Shown piece by piece: positions 34,003 to 45,132 of a stretch of 64,000 bases of DNA. Origin of the DNA: Protonemura montana. Taxonomy: Eukaryota > Arthropoda > Insecta > Plecoptera > Nemouridae. A program made the translations under genes and the position numbers. The notes under the pieces were generated by a model, which was not told where the DNA came from, did not search any database, and was given only the letters and a program-made list of their open reading frames with translations. Each line of letters opens with the position of its first letter. The stretch's first letter is position 1. The DNA is taken from contig OX387609.1 of assembly GCA_947568835.1 (NCBI GenBank), positions 15,518,708 to 15,582,707 on the forward strand, given 5' to 3'.

Positions 34003-35128
34003 TAAGTTAAACCGTTGAGTGTGCAGGTTCTAGGTAGAGACAGAACGTTAATGTTAAACCGTTGAGTGTGCAGGTTCTAGGTAGAGACAGAACGTTGATG
34101 TTAAACCGTTGAGTGTGCAGGTTCTAGGTAGGGACAGAACGTTAATGTTAAACCGTTGAGTGTGCAGGTTCTAGCTAGAGACAGAACGTTAATGTTAAAC
34201 CGTTGAGTGTGAAGGTTCTAGGTAGAGACAGAACGTCAATGTTAAACAGTTGAGTGTGCAGGTTCTAGGTAGAGACAGAACGTTAGTGTTAAACCGTTGA
34301 GTGTGCAGGTTCTAGGTAGAGACAGAACGTTAATGTTAAACCGTTGAGTGTGCAGGTTCTAGGTAGAGACAGAACGTTGATGTTAAACCGTTGAGTGTGC
34401 AGGTTCTAGGTAGGGACAGAACGTTGATGTTAAACCGTTGAGTGTGCAGGTTCTAGGTAGAGACAGAACGTTAATGTTAAACCGTTGAGTGTGCAGGTTC
34501 TAGGTAGAGACAGAACGTTGATGTTAAACCGTTGAGTGTGCAGGTTCTAGGTAGGGACAGAACGTTAATGTTAAACCGTTGAGTGTGCAGGTTCTAGCTA
34601 GAGACAGAACGTTAATGTTAAACCGTTGAGTGTGAAGGTTCTAGGTAGAGACAGAACGTCAATGTTAAACAGTTGAGTGTGCAGGTTCTAGGTAGAGACA
34701 GAACGTTAGTGTTAAACCGTTGAGTGTGCAGGTTCTAGGTAGAGACAGAACGTTAATGTTAAACCGTTGAGTGTGCAGGTTCTAGGTAGAGACAGAACGT
34801 TAATGTTAAACCGTTGAGTGTGCAGGTTCTAGGTAGAGACAGAACGTTAATGTTAAACCGTTGAGTGAGCAGGTTCTAGGTAGAGACAGAACGTTAATGT
34901 TAAACCGTTGAGTGTGCAGGTTCTAGGTAGAGACAGAACGTTAATGTTTAACCGTTGAGTGTGCAGGTTCTAGGTAGAGACAGAACGTTAATGTTAAACC
35001 GTTGAGTGTGCAGGTTCTAGGTAGAGACAGAACGTTAATGTTAAACCGTTGAGTGTGCAGGTTCTAGGTAGAGACAGAACGTTAATGTTAAACCGTTAAG
35101 TGTGCAGGTTCTAGGTAGAGACAGAACG
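34003..35128 (+). repeat. 47-bp array, left arm of foldback MITE
   Basis: About 24 copies of a 47-bp unit (cgttgagtgtgcaggttcta, then ggtagagacagaacgttaat, then gttaaac). The unit is the outermost segment of the MITE terminus seen singly at 15549 and 54037. Variant ctagctagag at 34171 recurs at 34594, 423 bp (nine units) later with matching neighbours, so a nine-unit block was duplicated. Confidence 0.93.
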
Positions 35129-35390
35129 AGAATTTAATTTCGATATTTCTCGTAGGTTAACTCGCTTTTGAGACTTTTCATGCTTAAAAAATCTCCATCA
35201 ATGTTAACCTCAACGATTGATAAACATGTAACGATATTAAAAAGCGAGTAACCTACGAGAAATATCGAATAAAATTTCATACGACAGTGGCTCCACTTAA
35301 CGTGATGTTCCGGTACTCTGCATTTTTGTCGGTAAGGTAGTCATTTGGCGGCCATCTTTCACGCAGAGACTGTAACATTAACGTTCTGTC
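35129..35390. mobile_element. Foldback MITE core, copy 2
   Basis: The core of the family seen at 15549. The left arm has lost about 110 bp relative to the right arm (no gatggccgcc segment on the left). The right arm is intact. Both outer ends run into 47-bp arrays in opposite orientation. Confidence 0.88.
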
Positions 35391-35603
35391 TCTACCTAGA
35401 ACCTGCACACTCAACGGTTTAACATTAACATTCTGTCTCTACCTAGAACCTGCACACTCAACGGTTTAACATTAACGTTCTGTCTCTACCTAGAACCTGC
35501 ACACTTAACGGTTTAACATTAACGTTCTGTCTCTACCTAGAACCTGCACACTCAACGGTTTAACATTAACGTTCTGTCTCCACCTAGAACCTGCACTCAA
35601 CGC
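35385..35603 (-). repeat. 47-bp array, right arm of foldback MITE
   Basis: About 4.5 copies of the 47-bp unit in inverted orientation (gttctgtctctacctagaac, cacactcaacggtttaaca). The two arrays and the core form one foldback structure of about 1.6 kb. Confidence 0.92.
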
Positions 35604-36564
35604 CAACACCCTTCCCTCGGGGTCAAATCCATGTCCCGTCTCATTCTCTCGCCGCCGGGCGTGTAATTAACAGCCTGTTAGCCGAGGTTGTCATGGTGAT
35701 TAATGTGGGATGAGCGTAAACAAGAAGTGTGTCAGTCTAGTTTATAGGTTATGTCAGCCAGGTCGTCTAGAATGAGTTTATTGTTGAGATGTTGGCTGCA
35801 TTGGGAATGTGTCCCGCTAATTATTAATAACCTTGCAACTTGGTAAACAAATGCTTGGCAACTTTCAAGCTTCCCGGAGCGACGGCGTTGAATGGGAGAG
35901 AACAATCGTCAACAAAAATATTTACAAATTTGTTACATTTGTCACATTTGCCATATTTCATTAATTACTTTAACTTAATTACCAAAGAAACTTACATTTT
36001 GTCAATTTTAGGTGCTTATCCGTTCATTAAACATGTTTTAAGTAAGATCTGGTGGAGATGTAAAAGGTATTTCACAAGTTTTACTCTCTAAGAAAAATTT
36101 TAAGAAATCATACACGGAAATCTTTTGACAGCCAACGTCGTTTGTTTTCGAAATTGTCATCGTGGTCACTTTGGAATTCACAGAGTTTCCACAATGCAGT
36201 GACCCCGAGTGACATAAGCGGCAAATTTCAAATACAATAAATGGGGGTACTTTTGGTATTGCATGGTACTTTTGGTTGTGGTCCCATTTAAACCAAAATG
36301 CCCACTCCCTCAAAATCTTAAGCGGCCGTTAGGCAGCGGGTCATCTCTGCTACATTGTCAATTCAAGTTGCTGTCAAATGTGGAAACAGCTGTTTTTGAT
36401 ATTTAAGGCCCCCTTAACGCCAAAAAAGAGCCTAAATATGAATTACCCCGCGCATTGAAAGTGTTTGCAATTTGAATCAGTTTTTACGTGTAAAAACAGC
36501 TGATTTTGACAAGTTCTAGGTGGTCATGTGCGCCCTAGCGGCAGAGCTGCGTACTAAGCGGTGA
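35604..36564. other. Unique region with SINE-tail scrap
   Basis: No gene is supported. A tRNA-SINE tail fragment (accccgcgcattgaaagtg) is visible at about 36443-36480. Open frames at 35840 and 36038 are AT-rich and not protein-like. Confidence 0.4.
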
Positions 36565-37904
36565 AATTATGTGTCATGACATGTCAGAGTCACTGTACCG
36601 TGATGCTAGCATGACATGTCAGAGTCACTGTACCGTGATGCTGTCATGACATGTCAGAGTCACTGTACCGTAATGCTGCCATGACATGTCAGAGTCACTG
36701 TACCGTGATGCTGCCATGACATGTCAGAGTCACTGTACCGTGATGCTAGCATGACATGTCAGAGTCACTGTATCGTGATGCTGCCATGACATGTCAGAGT
36801 CACTGTACCGTGATGCTGTCATGACATGTCAGAGTCACTGTACCGCGATGCTGGCATGACATGTCAGAGTCACTGTATCGTGATGCTAGCATGACATGTC
36901 AGAGTCACTGTACCGTAATGCTGCCATGACATGTCAGAGTCACTGTACCGTGATGCTGCCATGACATGTCAGAGTCACTGTACCGTGATGCTAGCATGAC
37001 ATGTCAGAGTCACTGTATCGTGATGCTGCCATGACATGTCAGAGTCACTGTACCGTGATGCTGTCATGACATGTCAGAGTCACTGTATCGCGATGCTAGC
37101 ATGACATGTCAGAGTCACTGTATCGTGATGCTGTCATGACATGTCAGAGTCACTGTACCGTGATGCTGTCATGACATGTCAGAGTCACTGTACCGTGATG
37201 CTATCATGACATGTCAGAGTCACTGTACCGTGATGCTAGCATGACATGTCAGAGTCACTGTACCGTGATGCTAGCATGACATGTCAGAGTCACTGTACCG
37301 TGATGCTGTCATGACATGTCAGAGTCACTGTACCGCGATGCTGCCATGACATGTCAGAGTCACTGTACCGTGATGCTAGCATGACATGTCAGAGTCACTG
37401 TACCGTGATGCTAGCATGACATGTCAGAGTCACTGTACCGTGATGCTAGCATGACATGTCAGAGTCACTGTACCGTGATGCTGCCGTGACATGTCAGAGT
37501 CACTGTACCGTGATGCTGACATGATATATCAGAGTCACTGTACCGTGATGCTGTCATGACATGTCAGAGTCACTGTACCGTGATGCTAGCATGACATGTC
37601 AGAGTCACTGTACCGTGATGCTGCCATGACATGTCAGAGTCACTGTACCGTGATGCTAGCATGACATGTCAGAGTCACTGTACCGTGATGCTGTCATGAC
37701 ATGTCAGAGTCACTGTACCGTGATGCTGGCATGATATGTCAGAGTCACTGTACCGTGATGCTGCCATGACATGTCAGAGTCACTGTACCGTGATGCTGCC
37801 ATGACATGTCAGAGTCACTGTACCGTGATGCTGCCATGACATGTCAGAGTCACTGTACCGTGATGCTAGCATGACATGTCAGAGTCACTGTACCGCGATG
37901 CAGT
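36565..37904. repeat. 35-bp minisatellite
   Basis: About 38 copies of a 35-bp unit (atgacatgtcagagtcactg, then taccgtgatgctNNc). Almost all variation falls in the last bases (ctagc, ctgtc, ctgcc, ctggc) plus c/t at taccg/tatcg. The unit contains the near-palindrome gtcatgacatgtc. Confidence 0.95.
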
Positions 37905-38438
37905 CAAGCAAACCTGGACAGCAGACACCTGAAGAAATGAAATCCCAAGAATAGATTTTAATCACCCCTTCCCCTTTAAATCAGGTCGAGGTCATGACCT
38001 TTACCCCCTCCACTCTAACGAAGTCGCTACTAGGGCGTCGGCGTGCTCGTGACGTCGTGACAATGACGTCACAGAGTTTGCGCGATGAGTTTCAATTCTT
38101 CGCTAATTTTAGCAATGAACTCGCGGTAGTAGATGGAGCGGGGGAGGGGCATGAGTCACGAGTTCGAGGAGAATAACATTCGATCCAATGAAACGTTTGA
38201 AGTTAAGCAACATCGTGCCGATTCAAGCCGTGGATGGCCAACCAAATAACCAGCGCATTTGAATTTTAATCACACATTCATCTTCTACAGAAATAATGCT
38301 CGCCTATGAACAGACCTTCTCTGCGTCCCCTTATCTCTCGCCCATTAGAACCAGTGCCGCATGGCCAGTTGTCAAAACAGTGCGTCGTTAAACACTACAA
38401 ATAAATAAATATAAATAATCCTCTCGACCGACGGAAAC
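37905..38438. mobile_element. Divergent 5S-SINE, otherwise unique
   Basis: A decayed 5S-like segment (gaagttaagcaacatcgtgc) at about 38199 and a SINE tail (gccgcatggccagttgtcaa, cgtcgttaaacac) at 38346-38406 bracket unrelated sequence. This looks like an older, divergent member of the 5S family. No gene is seen. Confidence 0.55.
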
Positions 38439-39328
38439 CGAACGGTTTGGCGTGTTGGAAACACCGGTTCTCGTTAGATCACCGAAGTTAAGCAACACTG
38501 CGCTGGGTCAGGTATTGGATGGGTGACCATCATACACATGACCAGTTCTGTTTGAGAGAGAGGTTGGAGGGATGAAAGTTAAGCAACACTGTGCTGAGTC
38601 AGGTATTGGATGGGTGACCATCATACACATGACCAGTTCTGTTCGGGAGAGAGGTTGAAGGGATGAAAGTTAAGCAACACTGCGCTGGGTCAGGTATTGG
38701 GTGGGTGACCATCATACACATGACCAGTTCTGTTTGTGAGAGAGGTTGGAGGGATGAAAGTTAAGCAACACTGCGCTGGGTCAGGTATTGGATGGGTGAC
38801 CATCATACACATGACCAGTTCTGTTTGGAAGAGAGGTTGGAGGGATGAAAGTTAAGCAACACTGCGCTGGGACAGGTATTGGATGGGTGACCATCATGAC
38901 CAGTTCTGTTCGGGAGAGAGGTTGGAGGGATGAAAGTTAAGCAACACTGCGCTGGGTCAGGTATTGGATGGGTGACTATCATACACATGACCAGTTCTGT
39001 TCGGGAGAGAGGTTGGAGGGATGGAAGTTAGTACAGCAACTTCACTCGCCTTGCTTATCAACCTCTCGACAGCATGGATTTGTGGAGGAATCCTGTTGTT
39101 CGCGTTGTTCCGTCCTTCGGAAGGGACGTTAAGCCGGTGGTCCCCTTGGTGCTCTTCGACAGGAGTAGGCTATGTGCCGGCACCAGGTTTCCCCTTCTCC
39201 CTTCTAGGCTATTTTAGTTTCATCATCATCATCCACTCATTCACCGACGCCATTAGACCAGTGCCGCATGGCACGTTGTCAAAACAGTGCGTCGTTAAAC
39301 ACCACAAATAATAATAATAATAATAATC
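38439..39328 (+). mobile_element. Full-length 5S-derived SINE before LIM exon
   Basis: Outer head (ccgaacggtttggcgtgttg), about six 91-bp units, body, and tail ending in (AAT)n at 39328. The tail lies only about 30 bases before the acceptor of the LIM exon at 39359, so the element fills the intron right up to the splice signals. Confidence 0.93.
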
Positions 39329-39358
39329 GACTGACGGAGTTCTCTTGTTTGCTTTCAG
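39329..39358 (+). promoter_or_regulatory. 3' splice site of LIM exon
   Basis: A branch-point-like ctgac and a pyrimidine-rich stretch (ttctcttgtttgctttcag) precede the exon. A second AG at 39368-39369 would put the LIM sequence out of the conserved start, so the first is preferred. Confidence 0.75.
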
Positions 39359-39559
39359 CTTATTTTCAGCGGAGAGTACACCAAGGCGATGTCCAAGGAT
39401 TGGCACTCCGGGCACTTCTGCTGCTGGCAGTGCGATGAATCGCTCACTGGACAGCGCTACGTGCTACGTGACGACCACCCGTATTGCATCAAGTGCTACG
39501 AGTCTGTCTTTGCTAATATGTGCGAGGAGTGCAGCAAGACCATCGGCATTGACTCCAAG
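39359..39559 (+). CDS. FHL/Limpet-type LIM protein, exon with LIM1
   Basis: A 67-residue phase 0/0 exon opens with LIFSGEYTKAM and carries the second half of zinc finger 1 and all of finger 2 of a LIM domain: WHSGHFCCWQC (H-x2-H-x2-C-x2-C), then YCIKCYES. It continues with CEEC, the first two zinc ligands of the next LIM domain. These match the FHL/Limpet family almost residue for residue. Family members are cytoskeletal and nuclear adaptor proteins, prominent in muscle, built of four and a half LIM domains. The CxxC that opens LIM1 must lie on an upstream exon that I could not find. The donor is aag|gtaccg. Confidence 0.95.
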
Positions 39560-40197
39560 GTACCGTGTTCGATCCTTCTTGCATTCTGTAGGTCCCAGGT
39601 TCGATCCTTCCTGCATTCTGTAGGTCCCAGGTTCGATCCTGGTGGTCGGCTATCCTGGTAGTGAGAGCGCCATATCTGCCTTGCATTCGGGTGGTCCCAG
39701 GTTCGATCCTGGTGGCCGGCTATCCTAGTAGTGAGAGCGCCATGTCTGCCTTGCATTCGGGAGGTCCCAGGTTCGATTCTGGTGGCCGGCTATCCTGGTA
39801 GTGAGAGAGCCATGTCTGCCTTGCATTCGGGAGGTCCCAGGTTCGATCCTGGTGGCCGGCTATCCTAGTAGTGAGAGCGCCACGTCTGCCTTGCATTCGG
39901 GAGGTCCCAGGTTAGATCCTTCCTGCATTCCGTAGGTCCCAGGTTCGATCCTGGTGGCCGGCTATCCTAGTAGTGAGAGCGCCATGTCTGCCTTGCATTC
40001 GGGAGGTCCCAGGTTCGATCCTGGTGGCCGGCTATCCTAGTAGTGAGAGCGCCATGTCTGCCTTGCATTCGGGAGGTCCCAGGTTTGATCCTGGTGGCCG
40101 GCTATCCTGGTAGTGAGAGCGCCATGTCTACCTTGCATTCGGGAGGTCCCAGGTTTGATCCTGGCAGTTGTGACTCACGCCTCTGTTTATCCTGCAG
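39560..40197 (+). repeat. tRNA-like 70-bp array filling LIM intron
   Basis: Almost the whole intron consists of about eight copies of a 70-bp unit with a tRNA-like make-up: tagtgagagcgcc (A-box-like), a ccttgcattcggg stretch where an anticodon arm would be, and ggtcccaggttcgatcctgg (B box and T-arm), then tggccggctatcc. The anticodon-like tgc and overall form resemble tRNA-Ala. Truncated units lie at the left edge (39570-39640) and about 39910. The acceptor is ctgcag|gac at 40197. Confidence 0.85.
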
Positions 40198-40372
40198 GAC
40201 TTGAGCTACAAGGACAAGCACTGGCACGAGGCCTGCTTCCTGTGCAACAAGTGCAGAGTATCGCTGGTTGACAAGCAGTTTGGCTCCAAGGCGGATAAAA
40301 TCTACTGCGGTAACTGCTACGACTCGCAGTTCGCATCCCGGTGCGATGGATGCGGAGAGATCTTCCGTGCAG
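40198..40372 (+). CDS. FHL/Limpet-type LIM protein, exon with LIM2
   Basis: A 175-base exon of 58 residues plus one base. It begins DLSYKDKHWHEACFLCNKC (H-x2-C-x2-C-x2-C) and continues to YCGNCYDSQFASRCDGCGE, where CDGC opens LIM3. It ends FRAG with the Gly codon split after its first base (gcag|gtcagt). In the family the next residues belong to LIM3, so the following exon must begin in that phase. I searched the rest of the window for it and did not see it. The gene therefore continues past the right edge or has a very long intron. Confidence 0.95.
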
Positions 40373-41275
40373 GTCAGTAGCCAGGTCAACCTTGATAATC
40401 AACCTACTATCGAAGAGTCGGGAATGTCAGGATGCACGGGGATACGAACCCTGCCGGTTTTGTTTGAAAAGAGAGCTTGATTTCGGTTTCGGCGAGTTCA
40501 GACATAAACATGGGTCAGTTAAGTTAGTCCAGCCCAGAAACGAAAGTCAATTCTGATTGTCTTAGAATATTTCACTAATTATGCACCACTTTTCATCATC
40601 AACTTTGAATTTTGCAACCCTACCCAAAACCAAGATAATCACATTCGTAGTGGGTTGGGCTATCCTAATGATAGACCAACCCATTCATCGGCCAAAACTG
40701 GGGTCAGGCTCATAATTTTGCACTAATTTTGTACCAGTTTGCACCACCAATTACAAAATTTTCACCCCAAAATTACGGGGTCCAAAGCCAAAATAAGTGG
40801 GTTCTTTCGTTTCTGGGATAGGCTAACTTAATTGAGCCCATAGACATTTCGATTGGACAGTTTGTATTCGCAGAACTAACATCTGTAATTAGTAAACATG
40901 GTGGACACGGAGCTGTCTAGAGCTACTTCCACCAGCTCTATTAACCATCTTTCAAGATGTCTTGGAACAAGCACTAGCAATTAACTGTTTCGGTTATCCA
41001 TATTTAGTTTTGGTAAATACATCTTCAAGACGATGGATTCAGCTCAGCGCTTTAAACTGTTCTCTCTTAAATTCAGTTAATATCGGCAGCCATCTTAAAC
41101 CGCCCGATGCTCACTTTAATATTTTCACTACTGGTGCTGCCATCTAGTTGTTCGGTGGGAGTTTAAATACAGACACAGATCGTACGAATCAATGCTGCAA
41201 GGCTGTGAGTTCTGCTCATGAAGATATCGCAATTTGAAGTTGAATTCAACCTGATTTTGCTCTGAAACTATTCTT
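40373..41275 (+). other. Intron sequence after LIM2
   Basis: Single-copy-looking, AT-rich, with cccaaaa-type runs. No LIM3 exon and no repeat is recognised. Confidence 0.5.
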
Positions 41276-41813
41276 ATTATTATTATTATTATTTGTGGTG
41301 TTTAACGACGCACTGTTTTAACATCTGGTCATGCGGCACTGGTCTAATAGCGTCGGTGAATGAGTGGATGATGATGAGGATGATGATGAACCTAACATAG
41401 CTTGGAAGGGAGGAGGGAAACCCGGTGCCGGCACGTAGCCTACTCCTGTCGAAGAGCACCAAGGGGACCACCGGCTTAACGTCCCTTCCGAAGGACGGTA
41501 CAACGCGAACAACAGGATTCCTCCACAAATCCATGCTGTCGAGAGGTTGATAAGCAAGGCGAGTGAAGTTGCTGTACTAACTTTCATCCCTCCAACCTCT
41601 CTCTCGAACAGAACTGGTCATGTGTATGATGGTCACCCAGTCAATACCTGACCCAGCGCAGTGTTGCTTAACTTTCATCCCTCCAACCTCTCTCTCGAAC
41701 AGAACTGGTCATGTGTATGATGGTCACCCATTCAATACCTGACTCAGCGCAGTGTTGATTAACTTCGGTGATCTAACGAGAACCGGTGTTTCCAGCACGT
41801 CAAACCGTTTGGT
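41276..41813 (-). mobile_element. Full-length 5S-derived SINE, two units
   Basis: All parts are on the - strand: (TTA)n tail, body, two 91-bp units and the outer head (ends at about 41813). It is a short array and close to the single-unit form. It lies in the intron after LIM2, in opposite orientation to the gene. Confidence 0.92.
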
Positions 41814-42033
41814 GCTCTGAAACTGTTAGACGAGGTTGAAGTTTGTGTGCAACAAGTATTTAATGAACACGTGGAGCTCTCGATTGCCCAGAGGCACAAT
41901 TTCTTCATGACAAAGTCTGAAGCCATACCTCGAGATCCTGGGGTCTTCCCTACCCACGTGGTCAGCTTCCCACGTCACCTGCCAAGTATCCATTGCCAGG
42001 CTACCGCAGGCAATCACGTGTCATTGAACGTGC
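41814..42033. other. Short spacer between SINEs
   Basis: Short open frames on both strands show no recognisable features. Confidence 0.3.
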
Positions 42034-42765
42034 AGCGGAGTTGAGCAACACTGCACTGGGTCAGGTATTGGATGGGTGACCATCATACACATGACCAGTT
42101 CTGTTCGGGAGAGAGGTTGGAGGGATGAAAGATAAGCAACACTGCGCTGGGTCAGGTATTGGATGGGTAACCATCATACACATGACCAGTTCTGTTTGGG
42201 AGAGAGGTTGGAGGGAAGAAAGTTAAGCAACACTGCGCTGGGTCAGGTATTGGATGGGTGATCATCATACACATGACCAGTTCTGTTTGGGAGAGAGGTT
42301 GGAGGGATGAAAGTTAAGCAACACTGTGCTGGGTCAGGTATTGGATGGGTGACCATCATACACATGACCAGTTCTGTTCGGGACAGAGGTTGGAGGGATG
42401 AAAGTTAAGCAACACTGCGCTGGGTCAGGTATTGGGTGGGTGACCATCATACACATGACCAGTTCTGTTCGGGAGAGAGGTTGGAGGGATGAAAGTTAAG
42501 CAACACTGCGCTGAGTCAGGTATTGGATGGGTGACCATCAGACACATGACCAGTTCTGTTCGGGAGAGAGGTTGGAGGGATGAAAGTTAAGCAACACTGC
42601 GCTGGGTCAGGTATTGGATGGGTGACCATCATACACATGACCAGTTCTGTTCGGGAGAGAGGTTGGAGGGATGAAAGTTAAGCAACACTGCGCTGAGTCA
42701 GGTATTGGATGGGTGACCATCATACACATGACCAGTTCTGTTCGGGAGAGAGGTTGTAGGGATTA
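42034..42765 (+). mobile_element. 5S-derived 91-bp array
   Basis: About eight units in + orientation. It lacks the outer head, body and tail. The last unit has gagaggttgtagggatta before unique sequence. Confidence 0.88.
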
Positions 42766-43430
42766 AACCAAGTTTAGATCGGGAGATTATCAGTCACGTG
42801 ACAGAGGTCATATATTTGTTCAAAACACCAAGCGGTGGAATATTAAACCGCTTTGCGAACTGCGATTGTGCCACGAGCTCAATTTTGGGAAGAAACACAG
42901 AGCGGGACCAGTGGTTCCCACGCAGCATCGCACGACTCCAACATGCACTAAACACGTTCAACAAATTCACTTTCAAACAAATCTAGTCGGCCAATTACTT
43001 GTCCTGAGTGCGTTTTTTTGTTCCCATTGTTATTGTTTGCTATTCTGCAAGCTCGTGTGGGCCGCATCAGCCGCAAGTCCCTGGCCCATATCTCCATGAC
43101 AACCGCTGCCCACAGCCCTCGAGATCGTAGCCATCGCGTTCCACCGCCTTGCGTGTGTCAATCACTTACTAGACGCCGAACTGACATACAAGGCGGTGCT
43201 TTTGATCATTATCGTTATGATTGCGATCAGCGGGGCGAATTAAGGCCAATCTGGTCGCTATCATGCAGTCTGGCCCACGTCGTCCTAATCACGTTGGAAG
43301 ACCTTTTTTTTTGTAATTAGCTGCATTTTAAATGAAAATTATTTGGTTTTGTTGGATATTATCCAAGTAGCATCTCGTAGATTGTTGCGTGGTTGTTTTT
43401 ATAGCAATGCTTTGATGTTCTGATGTTTTC
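42766..43430. other. Intron or intergenic sequence
   Basis: Short open frames at 42794-43320 show no family match. No splice sites of good quality frame them. Confidence 0.3.
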
Positions 43431-43552
43431 TCCGGTTTTGCTCTGCGTTGAAGAGGTTTGCGGTCCTAGAAAGGGTCTAACTTTTGATACCCTTTATAAG
43501 TTAGACCCTTTAAAGGGCCGCAAATATCATTAACACAGAGCAATACCGAAAA
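43431..43552. other. Imperfect hairpin of about 120 bp
   Basis: The arms cggttttgctctgcgtt ... ggtttgcggtcct ... aaagggtctaac and their complement face each other around a loop at 43482-43500. The inner stem (aaagggtctaac / gttagaccctt) is perfect. It may be a MITE remnant or a structured RNA. Confidence 0.55.
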
Positions 43553-43794
43553 ACACTTCATAACATCTCTAAGATTGAGCAATAATCTTGAATTATCACA
43601 TGAACCAACTTACATAGTAATTCCTGGACAAATAGAGTAAATGATAATCAAGCCAGAATCACCACCCACTGCCATTTATTATATTTTTCTATTATTTTTT
43701 TATTAGTGTCTTAAAATTCTCATACTATAGGACGGTATATCTTCAGCAGAATGTACAGACTAACTTCTAAAATGAACATGAATTCAAAGTATTA
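43553..43794. other. AT-rich spacer
   Basis: No gene or element is recognised. Confidence 0.4.
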
Positions 43795-43846
43795 TTATTT
43801 TATTATTATCAACGCTATAACCGTCTCAAAAATTGATGCCCAAACT
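43795..43846 (-). mobile_element. tRNA-SINE tail fragment, inverted
   Basis: A - strand tail (aacgctataaccgtctcaaa) joins directly to the + strand body of the following copy. Confidence 0.75.
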
Positions 43847-44800
43847 CCTTGGAGATCTGTCATTCTCATCAAATACACTAAAATCGTCTCTAAAAGCCGG
43901 TGTTCAAGTAGCTCAATGGTTCAGAGCAACACCCGCGACAGGTGGAGATCGGGGTCCAAGTAGCTCAATTGGTTAGAGCAACACCCACGACAGGTGGAGA
44001 TCGGGGTCCAAGTAGCTCAATTGGTTAGAGCAACACCCGCGACAGGTGGAGATCGGGGTCCAAGTAGCTCAATTGGTTAGAGCAACACCCGCGACAGGTG
44101 GAGATCGGGGTTCGAGTAGCTCAATAGGTTAGAGCAACACCCACGACAGGTGGAGATCGGGGTCCAAGTAGCTCAATTAGTTAGAGCAACACCCGCGACA
44201 GGTGGAGATCGGGGTCCAAGTAGCTCAATTGGTCAGAGCAACACCCGCGACAGGTGGAGATCGGGGTCCAAGTAGCTCAATTGGTTAGAGCAACACCCGT
44301 GACAGGTGGAGATCGGGGTCCAAGTAGCTGAATTGGTTAGAGCAACACTCGTGACAGGTGGAGATCGGGGTCCAAGTAGCTCAATTGGTTAGAGCAACAC
44401 CCGCGACAGGTGGAGATCGGGGTCCAAGTAGCTCAATTGGTTAGAGCAACACCCGTGACAGGTGGAGATCGGGGTCCAAGTAGCTCAATTGGTTAGAGCA
44501 ACACCCGCGACAGGTGGAGATCGGGGTCCAAGTAGCTCAATTGGTTAGAGCAACACCCACGACAGGTGGAGATCGGGGTCCAAGTAGCTCAATTGGTTAG
44601 AGCAACACCCGCGACAGGTGGAGATCGGGGTCCAAGTAGCTCAATTGGTTAGAGCAACACCCGCGACAGGTGGAGATCGGGGTTCGAGTCCGCGTTTGGA
44701 CATCAATTTTTGAAACGGTTATAGTGTTGATAATAATAAAATACCCCGCGCATTGCAAGCGTTTGCAATTTAAATAAGATTTCATCCTAACAAAGTATAA
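43847..44800 (+). mobile_element. tRNA-SINE with 52-bp array
   Basis: A short body (ggagatctgtcattctcatc) is followed by about 15.5 tRNA-like 52-bp units (43885-44690), then B box, T-arm and full tail with quasi-palindrome (about 44750-44790). This is the longest tRNA-SINE array in the window. Only the terminal unit and a unit near 44107 (ggggttcgagtagctc) keep the B-box start. Confidence 0.9.
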
Positions 44801-45132
44801 TTAATTAAAGTGCCTTATAATAATAATTAAGTTAAAGATGGTTTGCCAATATAAAGTTGCGATATCAATGAGGCTTGCATTTTCACTAAACAAATCGGTG
44901 CCCGACTCTAGTATTTGGCCGGACTCGGCAACAATGAGTATTGTTCTCCGTTGTTTCCCTTGTACGGGGTGAAAGTCCCCTACGAGAGATTACTATCACA
45001 GACACGTGACGACGCCATCTTGTAGCCACGTCTTGCAATCGATGCGCCTGATTTGGGCGTCGGTCAAAGACAACGGCGTCGTTGAGGATTTCACGTAGCA
45101 GACTTTCGTAGTTTGTTTCGTTTAAAAGTTAT
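44801..45132. other. Unique spacer
   Basis: No gene is supported. Mixed composition. Confidence 0.4.

Noticed and set aside
36565-37904. CRISPR array
   Set aside because: The variable part is only two or three bases, not a spacer; the context is animal nuclear DNA.
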